Notes: generated by a model not told the origin, from the letters alone. 64,000 nucleotides of DNA from Liolophura sinensis (GCF_032854445.1 NC_088297.1:11310163-11374162); one strand, 5' to 3'; shown: positions 1 to 11,748, numbered from the stretch's first letter. Program-made: numbers and translations.

Positions 1-165
1 GTTACAAAGAGAGACCCTTTGGTATGATGGGTACAACTCGGGTTTCTCAGCTGTTACACTCACAAATTTTTCAATATGTAATTCTTCACCAGTGGCGTTT
101 AATAAATTAAAACTAAAATCACTATGTTTTACCTAATTCTGAAAAACACAGTGCTAATAAACAGT

Positions 166-300
166 TTGAATATAACCCTGGCTGAGATAAAGAGGTCGGA
201 TTTTACCGATAATACATTTGACCATTGGCAACTATCACACTGTTGTCACTGCTCTGGTTTTGAGGCAAAGGGCGCCCACCAGGGTTTTTCATAACACGTG
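166..300. repeat. Dispersed repeat RT, divergent copy
   Basis: A stretch containing CAACTATCACACTGTTGTCA followed by CTGCTCTGGTTTTG matches segments near 16,780-16,916, 26,651-26,856, 33,996 and 40,641. It is a dispersed family of unknown class. I see no coding potential and no clear termini in this copy. Confidence 0.5.
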
Positions 301-439
301 AAAATCTGTAACTGGGCTATTTAGTAAGAGGAGGCAAGATGTGTGAGATGAAGGAACCCAGCCTCCACTCACTAGTTTATTCCATTTGTTCACAGTGCTG
401 TGTTTGGGAATTACAACTTCTAACAGTCAAATTCCTCGG

Positions 440-520
440 GGATACATTTACAATGTGGATAAGAGGAGTTCAAGGTCTGAAAGCGAACAAAGGACCTCGT
501 AAGGATACTGTAGTAGTTTC
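440..520 (+). repeat. Fragment of dispersed repeat R4
   Basis: GGATACATTTACAATGTGGA, then AGAGGAGTTCAAGG and, further on, CTCGTAAG, parallel the full R4 copy at 3,890-4,250 in the same order. The overlapping 72-codon open frame is not supported as a gene. Confidence 0.4.
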
Positions 521-574
521 AATCTTACGTATGGTGGCCTGGTACTTTCGTCTATAAGAAGAGCGGTCATGGAA

Positions 575-805
575 AAATTCCAAGAGCCGATGTTCAACAC
601 CACACGATCCCAGAGAGCTGGTGTTCAACACCTACTAATCTAGGACAGCTGGTGTTTAACGCCACCCAATCCGAGAGGGCCGGTGTTCAACACCTTCCGA
701 TCTTTAGGAGCGGGTGTTCATCACCTACTGATCGGTAAGAGCCAGTGTTTAACACCACCTATCCGGGAAAGCTGGTGTTCAAGACCGCCTAATAGGGAAA
801 GCCGC
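575..805. repeat. Degenerate palindromic minisatellite, about 7 units
   Basis: Units of roughly 30-35 bp recur around the near-palindrome GGTGTTCAACACC, usually preceded by GAGAGC or GGAAAGC. Units drift at their edges (GATGTTCAACACC, GGTGTTTAACGCC, GGTGTTCATCACC, AGTGTTTAACACC), while the GTGTTnA core is kept. Confidence 0.6.
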
Positions 806-1353
806 GCATGTTCAAAATAATGCCGACTTGGTGCACTTCATAAGCGCCCATATACCTCGTATACACAGGGGTCACAACAGTCACTGACTGAGCTCAAAGA
901 TGAGCCAGTATAACGGTAACTAAATGCCTCAACTATCTCAGAATTCGTGTAACACACATGGATTGCTAAAAGCTGACCTGCACTCAACCTGCAGAACTGA
1001 AGTGTATGACGAATACATGTATGTGTTCTATTCATTTATTTTTATTCATAACACTCGTAAGGAATTTCTGTTTACTGTGTATTTGCATTAGTATATGATT
1101 ATTGCCGTTTAATTTGTGTCGAAAGTGCGGCTAAGAAAATATGGTTGTTGTTCCATGAGCCCAGACAGTGATCGTGTCAAGGTTACACATGTGCAGTTCG
1201 TGCTACTGGGTCCACGATTTGCCTCCGAAATGAACAGTGAAGGGGCACTGATTGCAGAATACTACCATACAGGCATTTTTGGGGAGTTGATACACTATAA
1301 AATTCTGCACTGTTATTTTGCACCTGGTTAAAATATATCAGATCTCAGTGGGT
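806..1353. other. No recognised feature
   Basis: Short open frames only. No motif, splice pattern or repeat similarity to the rest of the window was seen. Confidence 0.5.
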
Positions 1354-1695
1354 CATTGAGTGAATGCTTGGAGTTTAACGTAGTACTTAACAAGTTTTCA
1401 GTCATATGACGACGAACGAATCCTTAAGAGTTCATGTAATGTGCCTCCTTGTTGGAGGACGGATTTCCACCGCTCTTTTATCTAGTGCTGCTTTACTGAG
1501 ACGCCTTACCGAGGGCAAGTAAGTCGCTCCGTCCGAGCCATCATACTGATACGGGTCAACCAGTCGTTACACTATACCCTTCATGCTGAACGCCACGCGA
1601 GGAAGTTACAACTTTCTCTTTTAAAGTCTAAGTTGTGACTTGACCCAGTATCTACCACTCCCCCAGCGCACGCTCTACGAACCGTGCTATCGGGG
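1354..1695 (-). mobile_element. SINE-2, near full length
   Basis: Read on the minus strand, the element starts with a tRNA-like head (box A-like AGCACGGTTCGTAGAGCG, then TACTGGGTCAAGTCACAAC) and ends with the tail TTAAACTCCAAGCATTCACT. It is the reverse complement, with substitutions, of the copy at 19,524-19,840. The body contains the shared block GCGGTGGAAATCCGTCCTCC. Pol III transcription and LINE-driven retroposition are the usual biology; neither is shown here. Confidence 0.75.
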
Positions 1696-2667
1696 CCAGT
1701 AGATGTCAGTGGAGGTTACAAAGGTAACAAAATGCTATGACTTCACTTCCAGCAACCACAGCGGCAAAAATGGTGGTTATGATAAGTTGATTTTTATTAT
1801 ATGTTGGATAGAATAATACGTTGCATGTAAGATACACAGTTAGACATACACGGGTTGATTATAAGTAGATTTATTCCCCCACCTCCGTCCCAGCGCAGCT
1901 AGCAGCGCCTCCTGTTCAGAAGATCGGACGGCCGTGTGCTTTTAGGCTCGCCATCAAGCCCACAAATAACGCCACGCAGATGCACTCTTCATGTATAGGG
2001 ATAGCAGTTTGTATTAGTATACTCTTAGGATAATAATGTAATTTATGTTCAATAGCTTTGAATTTCCAATCGGGTAATGTTTGTGTAAGGTTTGTTGTGC
2101 GGTAATCGTTTTATTTCTTTGGGGGTAAATTACAGTTCATTGCTGTGAAAGAAATGTACATGGGTACTGAAGTATAGCGCACTGAAAACAGAGCAGGGAG
2201 CGGAGTTGAAGGCAATACCTTTTAGTATGAGCTAATGTGTTTGGGTGTAATGTGAACAAGGACTCTTCGTGCCATAGTTATTTCCCTTGATTCGGTATTG
2301 ATAAACAGCTCATTTCATAGTGCATTCTACCAGTTTACATAACAACAGTTAGTTAGTATATGAGGGATTCTGTTGTGACCAACTGCAAACTTGTGGATTT
2401 AGCATTGTTATTCGTGAATTCATAAGGATAAGCCCATTAATTTGTGAGGTTGTAATGATGTATACATATGCATGTACAAATTTACAGTTCATGGCTAATT
2501 ACATGAGATTAACTGTATTAGGTAATGTAGGGAACAGACAACACGAGGTAGACATGAGTGTACGTGTATGTGTAATATTGCAGAGTTTTATTACAATTTG
2601 TGGAATTTGATTTTTTCAGAACGCAACTCAGTTCATCTCAGGTATTCACATATATGAATTGTCATCA
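1696..2667. other. No recognised feature
   Basis: AT-rich unique-looking sequence without convincing open frames, RNA genes or repeats. Confidence 0.5.
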
Positions 2668-2920
2668 TGGGAAGCTCAGTTGGCTAGCGCAGTGTAATGA
2701 CCCAGGAGTCTCTCACCAATGCGGTCGCTGTGAGTTCAAGTCCAACGCATGCTGGCTTCCTCTCCGGCCGTATGTGGGAAGGTCTGCCAGCAACCTGCGG
2801 ATGGTCGTGGGTTTCCCCCGTGCTGTGCCCGTTTTCCACCCACCATAATGCTGGCCGCCGTCGTATACGTGAAATATTCTTGAGTACGGCGTAAAACACC
2901 AATCACAAAAAAAAAAAATC
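2668..2920 (+). mobile_element. SINE-1 (tRNA-derived), near full length
   Basis: SINE-1 is the commonest repeat here: a tRNA-like head (GGCTCAGTTGGTTAGCGCGC, box A), box B GAGTTCAAGTCC, a central AACCTGCGGATGGTCGTGGG block, then CCACCATAATGCTGGCCGCC, GTCGTATAAGTGAAATATTC and TTGAGTACGGCGTAAAACAC before an A/T-rich tail. This copy has head, body and tail and ends in a run of about 12 A. Spurious open frames on both strands of SINE-1 are not genes. The conserved central block suggests one of the named SINE core superfamilies, which I cannot confirm. Confidence 0.85.
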
Positions 2921-3375
2921 ATCATGGGAAACCTCACATGCATCAGAGACTGTGATGTTAGAATACAAGGAGTGTATTCTTCCTTAAGTCAGACATTAAA
3001 TTGTGTTACTGGAAAAGCTGTGTAGGCGTGACTGAGTATATATAAGGTTAATAAATTTACTGCATAACTAGTAAGGAATATAAATGCGCTCGCATAATCA
3101 ATCATTACTGGCGCTCAGGAAGCGTTTACATGAAATGACGGATTTACTTAGCCAACTGGTTTATATTCATTATTAACTTTTGTCACGTGAGCGCATCTGC
3201 AGCTATTCTCTTGTCTCTGCTTTGCTGATCAGACTTTTGTTCATTATTCAAATAGCGTTTAATATCCGTAAAAAGTAACATTTAACACAGATTTGTATAT
3301 ACTGAAAATATCCAGTGTTCTTACCAATGACGGGGAAAATTAGTGCTGGCTAATTCGAAGATTTATCATCATTTC
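2921..3375. other. No recognised feature
   Basis: AT-rich, no supported coding region or repeat. Confidence 0.5.
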
Positions 3376-3560
3376 AATAGGCGGTGATGAGGCTAAGAGT
3401 GACGTCCCCTTGACGTTGCCAGGCACCCCTCCCTGCTTCCGTTCCCCTCGTGGATGTAGGCTGACGAGTACTGTTGCCTCATGGACGTGCTGCTCATGGA
3501 TGTAGGCTGCCCAGTGCTACTCATCGAGTTGCATGGATGTCCATTGTCCTGTTGGGCTGC
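3376..3560 (-). repeat. Dispersed repeat X carrying minisatellite-like cores
   Basis: GGTGATGAGGCTAAGAGTGA and the following CGTCCCC..GGCACC block match 55,628-55,680. Beyond it lies CCGTTCCCCTCGTGGATGTA, the reverse complement of the 53-bp minisatellite core, and GCTGACGAGTACTGTTG, the complement of unit A near 29,895. Several GGATGT/GGACGT half-repeats follow. GGCTGCCCAGTGCTACTC at about 3,507 also occurs right after the end of unit C (about 43,329). Confidence 0.6.
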
Positions 3561-3889
3561 GGCTCAGCACTACTCAGTTAGCGTCGACATGGTTGGTGTC
3601 TTTCGGGATTACATTTGCTGATACCCGAGTACCGGTATTGCGAGTTGGGCATATTCCGGGCCCCCATTGCAAAGGCGAATGTTTCGCCGATCAGTAGAAG
3701 CCTGAGATGCGGGTCGTAGCGACCATTTGACCTAATAACAGGTTTCCGCCATCGTGCCGTGTGGAGCTGGGTAATTAGGTGTAGCCCTCATCAATTGGCG
3801 GGGTTTTTTTTTATGGTGACATTTTACCCACCTGAACCTGCTGGAAATGAAGGGTCCCCCCTACAGTCAAGGTGATTGTTCCCTGGACT
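3561..3889. other. No recognised feature
   Basis: GC-richer than its surroundings and possibly part of a larger dispersed repeat, but I found no second copy in the window. Confidence 0.4.
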
Positions 3890-4250
3890 ATACGTTAGAA
3901 CACACTGTTGCACTGTTGAATCCCTACAATTCTGTCGCTGCGGCGGGATGTACACAAAGTTAGCGGTCATGGCGCGCACGGATACATTTACGGGGTGGAT
4001 GAGGAGGGTCCAAAGGCTAACACCGAAAAATATTATCTCGTAAGTACACATTGTGATTTCAGCCTCATATAACATTAGCTCGACGGGTGAAATGAGCTGG
4101 TGTTCTGATACTTCGGGGTAGCTGTATCCCTTCTGCACCAAACGGGGCTATGGTTATGTAGATACATATAGCCATACATGCCAGCATTGACTTACGCTCA
4201 TTTCTCATTGAGTTGACCTCATCTTACTGTTGTCCGCTTTGGGGTGTGTT
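3890..4250 (+). repeat. Dispersed repeat R4, uninterrupted copy
   Basis: This copy runs through GGTGAAATGAGCTGGTGTTC and on to GTAGATACATATAGCCATAC without a break. A second copy near 7,740-11,960 is split at exactly that point by a retrotransposon, so this copy serves as the empty-site reference. The minus-strand 105-codon frame across it is not supported as a protein. Confidence 0.7.
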
Positions 4251-4932
4251 TGTTCGTAAACGCTGTCCATTTCTGTGTCTGACGCATGTCATTTCACTGA
4301 AATGCTTCGCATTACAAGCGTGCATTGGACGAAAACTTCTCAGTTCTGTAAGACCAGTTGGAAATTGGATGTTACTTGACCACCAATACGTGTGTTAAAA
4401 AAAATAGCCGTCCATACAATGTTAAGGCATTGGGGAAAAGGTCACTTTTTGCCACTTTGCTAGTGACCAGTAAGGCCTTCTTGTACAAAATAACGTCACG
4501 AAAGGTGGAAAGCTAAACATTATACAAATCCAACGAATACCATTGAAGGGTAGTTAAGAGATTCAAAACACTGAATACGGAGATTAAAAAACTGAAAAAT
4601 ATGCTATTAGCTAGAGAAAAACTGAAGATATTTTAGTGAAACGCAATTCTGAAAAAGACACTTCTTGTGAAATGTGGAGCGCAGGACGTCCGAATCAGCT
4701 CTGTCTGCGAGTTTTGAGTTGACTATACGTGTTCAACCCACACTCTCCCGCCGACATGACAACCGTCCTGTTAGAATCTCCGCTGCAAGTCGTACATCAG
4801 CCACGACTTTTTTCTAACTTCTGTGAAATCTGGGGAACGTAACCTTCTACATAGGTGTTTGCATGTATCATTAGTCCCATATTATACGTGCGTCATCTGA
4901 TTGCACCGTGAAGCTTACCGTGTTGTGGTTTA

Positions 4933-4934
<2 letters not shown>
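4251..4934. other. No recognised feature
   Basis: No supported gene or repeat; moderately AT-rich. Confidence 0.5.

Positions 4935-4935
<1 letters not shown>

Positions 4936-4979
<44 letters not shown>
4936..4979. repeat. (TA)n microsatellite
   Basis: About 22 uninterrupted TA dinucleotides. Confidence 0.95.
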
Positions 4980-4981
<2 letters not shown>

Positions 4982-5227
4982 AACAGTATACAGATAGAGA
5001 GCTCTAACATTTTACAAGCTACATGTTTTCTTCGTTTTAAAAGTATCAAGTTTTATCCCATTTGAAGGAAAAATTCGTACAGAGAATTGCCATATATATA
5101 TACTGTTTTTATTAATATTGTTTGATTGATGATAACAAGGAAATAGTATTAATGAAGATATTATTCATTAAATTACATTTGATATTCTTTGTTTATGTAT
5201 TATGTCACAGATATAAATAGTTGACTG

Positions 5228-5288
5228 CGTCGAACCTGGATCTCATTGCTAAAAAGCAGAGACTACCGACTGAGCTACTGGGCAGCTG
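5228..5288 (-). other. tRNA-like relic (tRNA pseudogene or SINE head)
   Basis: The minus strand reads CCCAGTAGCTCAGTCGGTAG (a good box A/D-arm) and, about 30 nt later, CCAGGTTCGACGC (box B-like). The T-stem partner and acceptor stem do not pair properly, so it is not a functional tRNA gene. I see no SINE body attached. Confidence 0.5.
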
Positions 5289-6277
5289 ATAATTCATAAG
5301 TTTAATGTGGTGGGACAGAAGTAAATATTATTTTGTCATATTAATTCTATAAGACAAAACAATAAATAAAGCCTTTTTTTGGCACCGAATGTTTGAGATG
5401 TTACTCGGTTTATACAGGCGATGGGCTCTCTTTCAAGATATAAAATTTCATTTTCCGCTGTAGGGCAAAGACGGCCTTAAACCGCTCCCTATAGCGGCAC
5501 CCGTAGATCGAGACAGGCCTATACATTTTAAGTGTTTTCGCCCGTATCCACCTGGATACCCATAATAGAGTGGTGTCATATTTTCCTTACCTTACTGAAC
5601 TGATGACCATGCAGTGTTATTGTGTTTCCATAGGGAGTCGGGATTTCAAATCAATTACTCATGTATAAGATAGTCATTGTAAAATGTTCAAGGCAATCTT
5701 GTAAACAGCCGTTTGCGTCTTATGATGGCAAAACATGAAATTCTCCGTGATCCATTTCTTTTCGCCACGCTATACCTTAAACACACACCACATTTCGTGA
5801 ACTTGAATTGTTGAGAATTGTGGCTGGTTATAACCGGCGTGAAATGTTTACCAACACTAACCAGACATGGACACTGGCCTATATACTACCAAGGACAAGT
5901 TGCTCAAGCTATAGCTGTAGTCCACTTACGTAGATCCCATAGTTTATTTTTTGTGAATTAAATTAATTCAGTCATGGACTGGTATAACCACGGCATGGTT
6001 CTCGCCAAGAAAAAAAGGGAATGTCCGTTTTACTGACAGAACGTTCGCGATGCGGGAGCCGGGGCCAAAACGCCCGAGGAGGGCGGGGTTGGGGGGTGGG
6101 GGGTAGATGGTGCAGGAGCGGGGTGTCGCCCTTTTCCGTGCTTCAGTGAAATTGTATTGATTAGCTGTTCGTTCAGGGGCTGTTTTACGTATCCTGACCA
6201 AAGTTTAATGCAAAAATTTATACTGTTACCTGTCGGCAGAAGTTTTAAACCCCAACAGAGCCCCTTTTATGTCTTGT
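5289..6277. other. No recognised gene; G-rich patch near 6,060-6,115
   Basis: Non-coding in appearance. A patch with GGGCGGGG, TTGGGGGG and TGGGGGG runs could form a G-quadruplex. The minus-strand 77-codon frame over it is compositional and unsupported. Confidence 0.45.
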
Positions 6278-6517
6278 GTTAATTGATTTGGTGTTTTACG
6301 CCTTACTCAACAATATTTCACTTTTACGACTGCGGCCAGCATTGCTGTGGGTGGAAGCCGGTCAGGGCCTAGGGGAAACCCCATGACCATCCGCAGGTTA
6401 CCGTCAGACCCCACGCACGGCCGGAGATAACTTGAACTCGAAGCGACCGCATTGGTGAGAGGCTCCTGTGTCATTACGCTGCGCTTGCACGCTAAGCAAC
6501 TGAGCCACGGAGGCCCC
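6278..6517 (-). mobile_element. SINE-1, near full length
   Basis: The minus strand starts with GGGGCCTCCGTGGCTCAGTT and ends with AAACACCAAATCAATTAA. Diverged in the middle (CCCCATGACCATCCGCAGGT on the plus strand), so an older copy. Confidence 0.8.
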
Positions 6518-7739
6518 GCATGGAGCTGGGATTATATCGGTATAATTTCCAGAACCGTCATTGATATCACAATAAAATTATTGCCAGATGCTTTGGTGGG
6601 TAGAAAATGTATCTGTTTACTGATACATTGTTTTGAAGTGGAAACAATGGCAGTGACAATAGAAATGGCAGGTGCGTTTCAGATGCAGGAACGTTGACAT
6701 ACAAACACAACGCTGATATGTTCCAACCTTTAATCTTCATGCGATACAACATGATTTTGGCTCCCCTCTTCCTTATGTATAAATGTTTTAGACAGTGTAA
6801 ATTAGGTCAAAGCTGGTGATCTGAGCTGAGGCTCACTTGGGTGCTTACACTCTTCATACTTTTAGACAAGCATGTACATTGAATGATGTAATGAGGACAT
6901 AATCAGTGTTTGATCCTTCGCATGATCTCCACATAAATTTCACAGTTTAATTAAAATTAGGAAACTTAGGAAAATGTAAACAGATTTCTCTATATAGATC
7001 TTATTTTACTAGGTGATGGGGTTCCACTTCACTCCATCAAGAGTGTCACTGGGATATAAATTTTGGTTATATCTTCACCAAATATTTGCCAGGTATTGGG
7101 TGACATGGTTTAGTATTGTGTTCTGATTATTGTGGATGAAGTTTAATTGAGGAAGATTAATTGAGGAAGTTTAATAACCTAGATAGATATTTTAAAAAAT
7201 CTCAATATGGCACTATTACAGGGCAGTTAGAGCTGAAAAAAACAAACAAACTCAAAACAACCTTGAAAAAAAACCCTTATATTTCTGATGGGTAGTTAGA
7301 ATTTTGACGTCAATGAACCCCTGCATACACTGTTTTTATTTTCCAATAAAATACAACTATACCATTGCATTAGCATGTCACTAGGTCAAAACTGGGAGCT
7401 GACCAGTCCCTTTTATTATGGCTGCCAGGCATGGCTAGATCAGTTGTTATTCACACTGTATACTATCTCCAGCTGTTACAAGCGTCGATGAATAACGAGT
7501 ATAATACACACACACACACAAGACAAATGACTGTCACAGTATTCTCAAGGTATACCAGGCTAAAAAGATCAATGAGTTCCGAAATCAATAGGTAGCAATG
7601 TCTGAGGGAATCGAAGTGTGTGACATGGAGTAGCACAGCTGCATACATTTGCTATATCACTGCGTATCCGTGGATACGCCAAGTTTTGAACGGATCCTTT
7701 TGTAAAAGGCAACCTAGTTAAACGACGTCTTGCCCTCCT
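6518..7739. other. No recognised gene; short (CA)n at 7,506-7,520
   Basis: AT-rich sequence with an eight-unit CA run. No supported coding region. The block just before 7,740 (CGTATCCGTGGATACGCC) has a short palindrome, ATCCGTGGAT. Confidence 0.5.
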
Positions 7740-7934
7740 CAAGACACCCTTGAGTACATTCATTTCAGTCCCCGCGGCGGAATGTACGGTACACAACGTT
7801 AGAGGTCATGTTGTTCGTTGTGGTGTGGTGGAGAAGCGGCCGAAGGCTAACACAGAAGAAAACAATATCGTAAGTACACTGTTGTTGATTTCATCCTCAT
7901 ATAACACTAGCTCGATGGGTGAAATGAGCTGGTG
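7740..7934 (+). repeat. Dispersed repeat R4, left half of a split copy
   Basis: It aligns with the left part of the copy at 3,890-4,250 (CGCGGCGGAATGTAC, CGAAGGCTAACAC, ATCGTAAGTACA, CTCGATGGGTGAAATGAGC) and stops at GAAATGAGCTGGTG, where the retrotransposon begins. The other half resumes at about 11,800. Confidence 0.75.
7922..7934 (+). repeat. Target-site duplication, left copy
   Basis: AAATGAGCTGGTG here corresponds to AAATGAAGTGGTG at 11,787-11,799. The two copies bracket the retrotransposon, and the motif occurs once in the uninterrupted R4 copy at about 4,090. Confidence 0.65.
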
Positions 7935-8426
7935 GGCAAGCTGACACACGAACGAGAGAACTGAACAGGTTGGCGGACGTACATGTGCAGCTCAGAAGAA
8001 AACTCTGGGATGGCATCGGCCTACACCCTCCGTGTTGTTCGGTACTATACCCACCTGTTTTACTCTGCCACTGAGACTGCTTCATATATAAGTGTACATA
8101 CTATACTGTTTGTGTATACCTCTATGACTGTAATATATATTTGTACATTTGCGCACGCCCAATTTTTTTTTGTTTATTTATTTTGTATTGTATATATACT
8201 TGCAGTGTGTGGACACTGTTGGTGACTAAGTTGTAATTATAGTGTAGTGTGGAGAATATTCCGCAGTTGTAAATTTTGCTGTAATTTAAATAGTGGTAGA
8301 TATTGCTTAGTGTAGGGCTATAGTTCCTAAACCTTTGGTATAGTGGTAGGATTGTATGCAGTACAAATCCTGTACGTGCATGTATCCTGGGATTTCAGTC
8401 CTTATGTAAACTCAGTGGGTCACCCT

Positions 8427-11400
8427 CACAGATGGAGCATTAAAAGAGCAAACTGGGGGCTTTACCAAAGAGAATGTAGGAAATCCTTTAATTGTGAGAT
8501 TTTCGATGACAATGTGGATGTATTGTCTGACAACATTGTGGACGCCATTAACTCTGCCGCCACCAAGACGATACCTAAATCTTCTGATGATATGAAATAT
8601 AAAATGCCAGTTCCGTGGTGGAATACCGAATGCTCTGCTGCCGTTAGGGAACGTAAACGTCTCAAGAATCGAGCATGTCGTACACGACATTACGATGATA
8701 TCATATTGTACAAGAGGGCGAAGGCTGTAGCTCAACGAACAATCAAACGAGCTCAGAAAGATCACTGGCGGCAATTTTGTAGTAATTTATCCGAGAATAC
8801 ACCAATCAAAAACGTTTGGGCTCAGATTAAGTCCAGTAATGGCAAGGGGAAATCTAAAGCTATTCCCACCATTGTTCATAACGATTCTGAATATGTCACC
8901 AATTCAGATAAATGTAACATTTTAGCTGACAGCTTTTCCTACGTCTCCAGCTCGAGGAATTATTGCCCTGAATTTATCTCTCATAAGGAAGAAATGGAGA
9001 AAGCTCATTCTTTTGAAAATATTGCATTTGATGAAATGCCCATCAATGATGATTTTTCTTTAACAGGGTTAAAGCGAGCTCTTTCAGTATCCATTGACTC
9101 GTCACCTCGAGAGGATTTGGTTACTTACTCTGTGTTGTGTAACTTGCCTTACGGTGTTATTTATGTTATACAATATGGTATGGACCCAAATGAAACTTCA
9201 ATTTAAGTGGAAAAGTGCTATCGTCATACCGGTGCCTAAACCCGGCAAGGACCTAACTGCCCCTTCATCGTACAGGCCCATCGCGCTTACCGTCACTTTG
9301 TGTAGAGTCATGGAAAGGATGATTAATGCTCGCTTGGTGTGGTTTTTAAACAAACACAGTATTTTCAGTCCAGTTCAAAGCGGTTTTAGAAACAAACGCT
9401 CTACAACCGATCATATCATCACTTTAGAATCTTCTATTAGAAACGCCCTGTGTAATAAGGAATATTTGTTTGCTGTGTTTCTAGACATAGAAAAAGCTTA
9501 TGACATGGTGTGGCAAACTGGTGTCCTTATGAAAATGAGAAGCATGGGAATTGGCGGAAAATGCTGGGGTGGGTGAAAAACTTCCTTTCGGGCCGTTTTA
9601 TTAAAGTAAGAGTCGGTCGAGACTACTCTAGACCAATACCTGTCGAGAATGGGGTGCCCCAGGGTAGTGTTTTATCTCCTACTCTTTTTAATATTGCAAT
9701 AAATGACCTACCGGACGCACTGTCACCAAAACCGACATGCACATTATTTGCGGACGACAAAGCTGTATGGTATGGTTCCAGGAGTCTTAAACTCTGCACC
9801 AAGTACATTCAACAGGGCTTGGATGACATCATGAAATGGAGCTTAACATGGGGCTTTAAGTTTTCATCAGTTAAAACCGAGGCTGTCATCTTTACACGAA
9901 AAGCTATCAAGCAGGTATCTGTTTCCCTTAATAATTCTCCCGTGAGAATATCCTCGTCTTTCCGGTATCTTGGCGTGATATTTGATAGGCGCCTTACCTG
10001 GTCTAATCACATAGATTATACGATTAGTAAATGCAAGAAAGTTCTTAACCTGATGAGATGTGTTTCCGGGCGAACCTGGGGAGCCGACAGGCAATGTCTT
10101 CTGCTACTCTACCGGTCCTTAATTAGGTCTAGGCTTGACTACGGCTGCGAAGCCTATGATTCAGCGTGTGCCAGTCTCAAAGCTAAACTTGACTCCATCC
10201 AGTGCGCCGCACTACGTATTTGTACTGTAGGCTTACGCTCCACTCCTCTCAGCGTATCGCAAGTCTTCTGTAATGAGTGGCTGTTACACTTACGTCGTCG
10301 GTTGCGTGTCCTAAAGTTTACTTTCAGGCTAAAGTCTGCCATTAATAATTCGGCAACGTCTGTACTTAAACCCTCATATTATGATCAGTTATATAGTAAA
10401 GACAGTAAGAAAGCCTTGCCATTTAATTTACGGTCGAACGAAATTTCTGACTTCTTTCAGGTCAGGGGTATTTCTATTCAGCCTGGTTGTGTTCCTCATT
10501 TTCCTCCCTGGAAGTTATCGAACCCATTTGTCTCTGTGGAACTACATTCTAAAGTTAAAAAGACGGATAACAGTAATGTATCGTTGTTATGTGTCAAGGA
10601 CCATATTAAATCAAACTGGAACGAGTACTTACAAGTATTTTCGGACGATTCCAAATGCCCCGACACTAACAAAGTGAGCGCATCAGTGTGTATTCCAGAA
10701 ATGAGGTATAAAAAATCTTTCCGCTTGTAAGGTTATGTTTCCGTGTTCACGGCAGAGCTTATCGCAATCTTTAGTGCTCTTAACTATCTACTCGAGATCA
10801 GACCGATTAGGGCTGTTATTTTCACAGACTCCTTAAGTTCTTTACAGGCACTTGGTAACTTTATTTGGAATAAGTTGGCAGCGCTTGTGTATGAAATACT
10901 GTATATCTGTACTATATTGGGCTATCAAGGTGTATCTGTGGCGTTTGAATGGGTGCCGGCCTACATTGGTGTTGACGGAAATGAGTTGGCCGACAAACTG
11001 GACAAAAACGCCCAATATAAAATCTACCCAATATATCCCACACCATCCCGTTGTCTGTACAAGAAGCTATTAGTTATGTCAAACCGAAATTTATACCAGT
11101 ATGGCAAAATGAATGGGATAACTCTGTTAGAGGAAGATTCTTTTACTCTCACAACCCTCAAATCTCTGTAAGCTACAATCTCTCTCTCAACTGTCGCTGT
11201 GACGAAATACTCGTATTTAGACTCTTGTCTGGTCACATTAAAACAAACAGCTATTTGCATAAAATCAATCTCCATGATACGGGTCATTGTGAGGAACGTT
11301 TTGTAGAAGGTACTGTTGCGCATGTTCTTTTTCGTTGTAGACGTCGTATTGACGCCAGGCGCGTATTTTACGCAGAATTAACTCGTGTGGGTGTTAGGAA

Positions 11401-11515
11401 CCCGTCAGAAGACACGGTTTTAAAACCGGTGAGAAATCACAACAAAGTTTTTCAGGCTGTTGCCAAATTTTCTCACTCGCTGCTACATATTCTAACACCT
11501 AAAATGTGTACTTAA
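8427..11515 (+). pseudogene. ORF2 of the non-LTR retrotransposon: RT, RNase H, C-terminal zinc-knuckle-like region
   Basis: ORF2 would reverse-transcribe the element RNA at the target nick. In order: a linker with RWSIKRANW and VPWWNTEC (frame of 8,343-9,206); RT fingers with KPGKD, SSYRPIALT and QSGFR (9,190-9,560, shifted frame); then the palm with GVPQGSVLSPTLFN at about 9,651, the catalytic FADD at 9,747-9,758 and a thumb with LIRSRLDYG. A stop near 10,730 precedes RNase H, which has AELIAI, IFTDS at about 10,821, EWVPAYIG and GNELAD. A further frame (11,051-11,515) gives the C-terminus with GHCEE and HVLFRC; a knuckle cysteine appears to be Arg. At least three frame changes make it inactive. 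Normal ORF2 is longer because it includes an endonuclease. Confidence 0.85.
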
Positions 11516-11714
11516 CGGTGTACCCAAGCATGTCTTGAAATGTTATCTATCGGTTGTTTGAACATGCGTAATTTGTCAAGGGTCAAAGCCTAGCATTTTC
11601 TGTGGATTCAATGTGTTTAACATTCCCCCTCCTTATACCATAGTTGTTCTTGACGACAGCTGTGTAAAGGCTTAGTTCTGTTGGGAAAAATAATTTATTC
11701 AGCGTTCCGTTATT

Positions 11715-11748
11715 GGCGTGCATCATTCAACTTGGATGGGGAAACGCC
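11715..11748 (+). other. 3'-terminal hairpin of the non-LTR element
   Basis: GGCGT (11,715-11,719) pairs with ACGCC (11,744-11,748), and an inner CATC/GATG pair can extend the stem. The same hairpin lies at the 3' end of the relative at 22,835-22,865. A 3' structure recognised by the element's own RT is a plausible role, known for some non-LTR groups. Confidence 0.6.

Noticed and set aside
2684-2943. Overlapping 65-82 codon frames on both strands
   Set aside because: They lie within SINE-1; the same peptides recur wherever SINE-1 occurs.
5968-6201. 77-codon minus-strand frame over the G-rich patch
   Set aside because: The Pro-rich stretch comes from the G-runs; no motif supports a protein.
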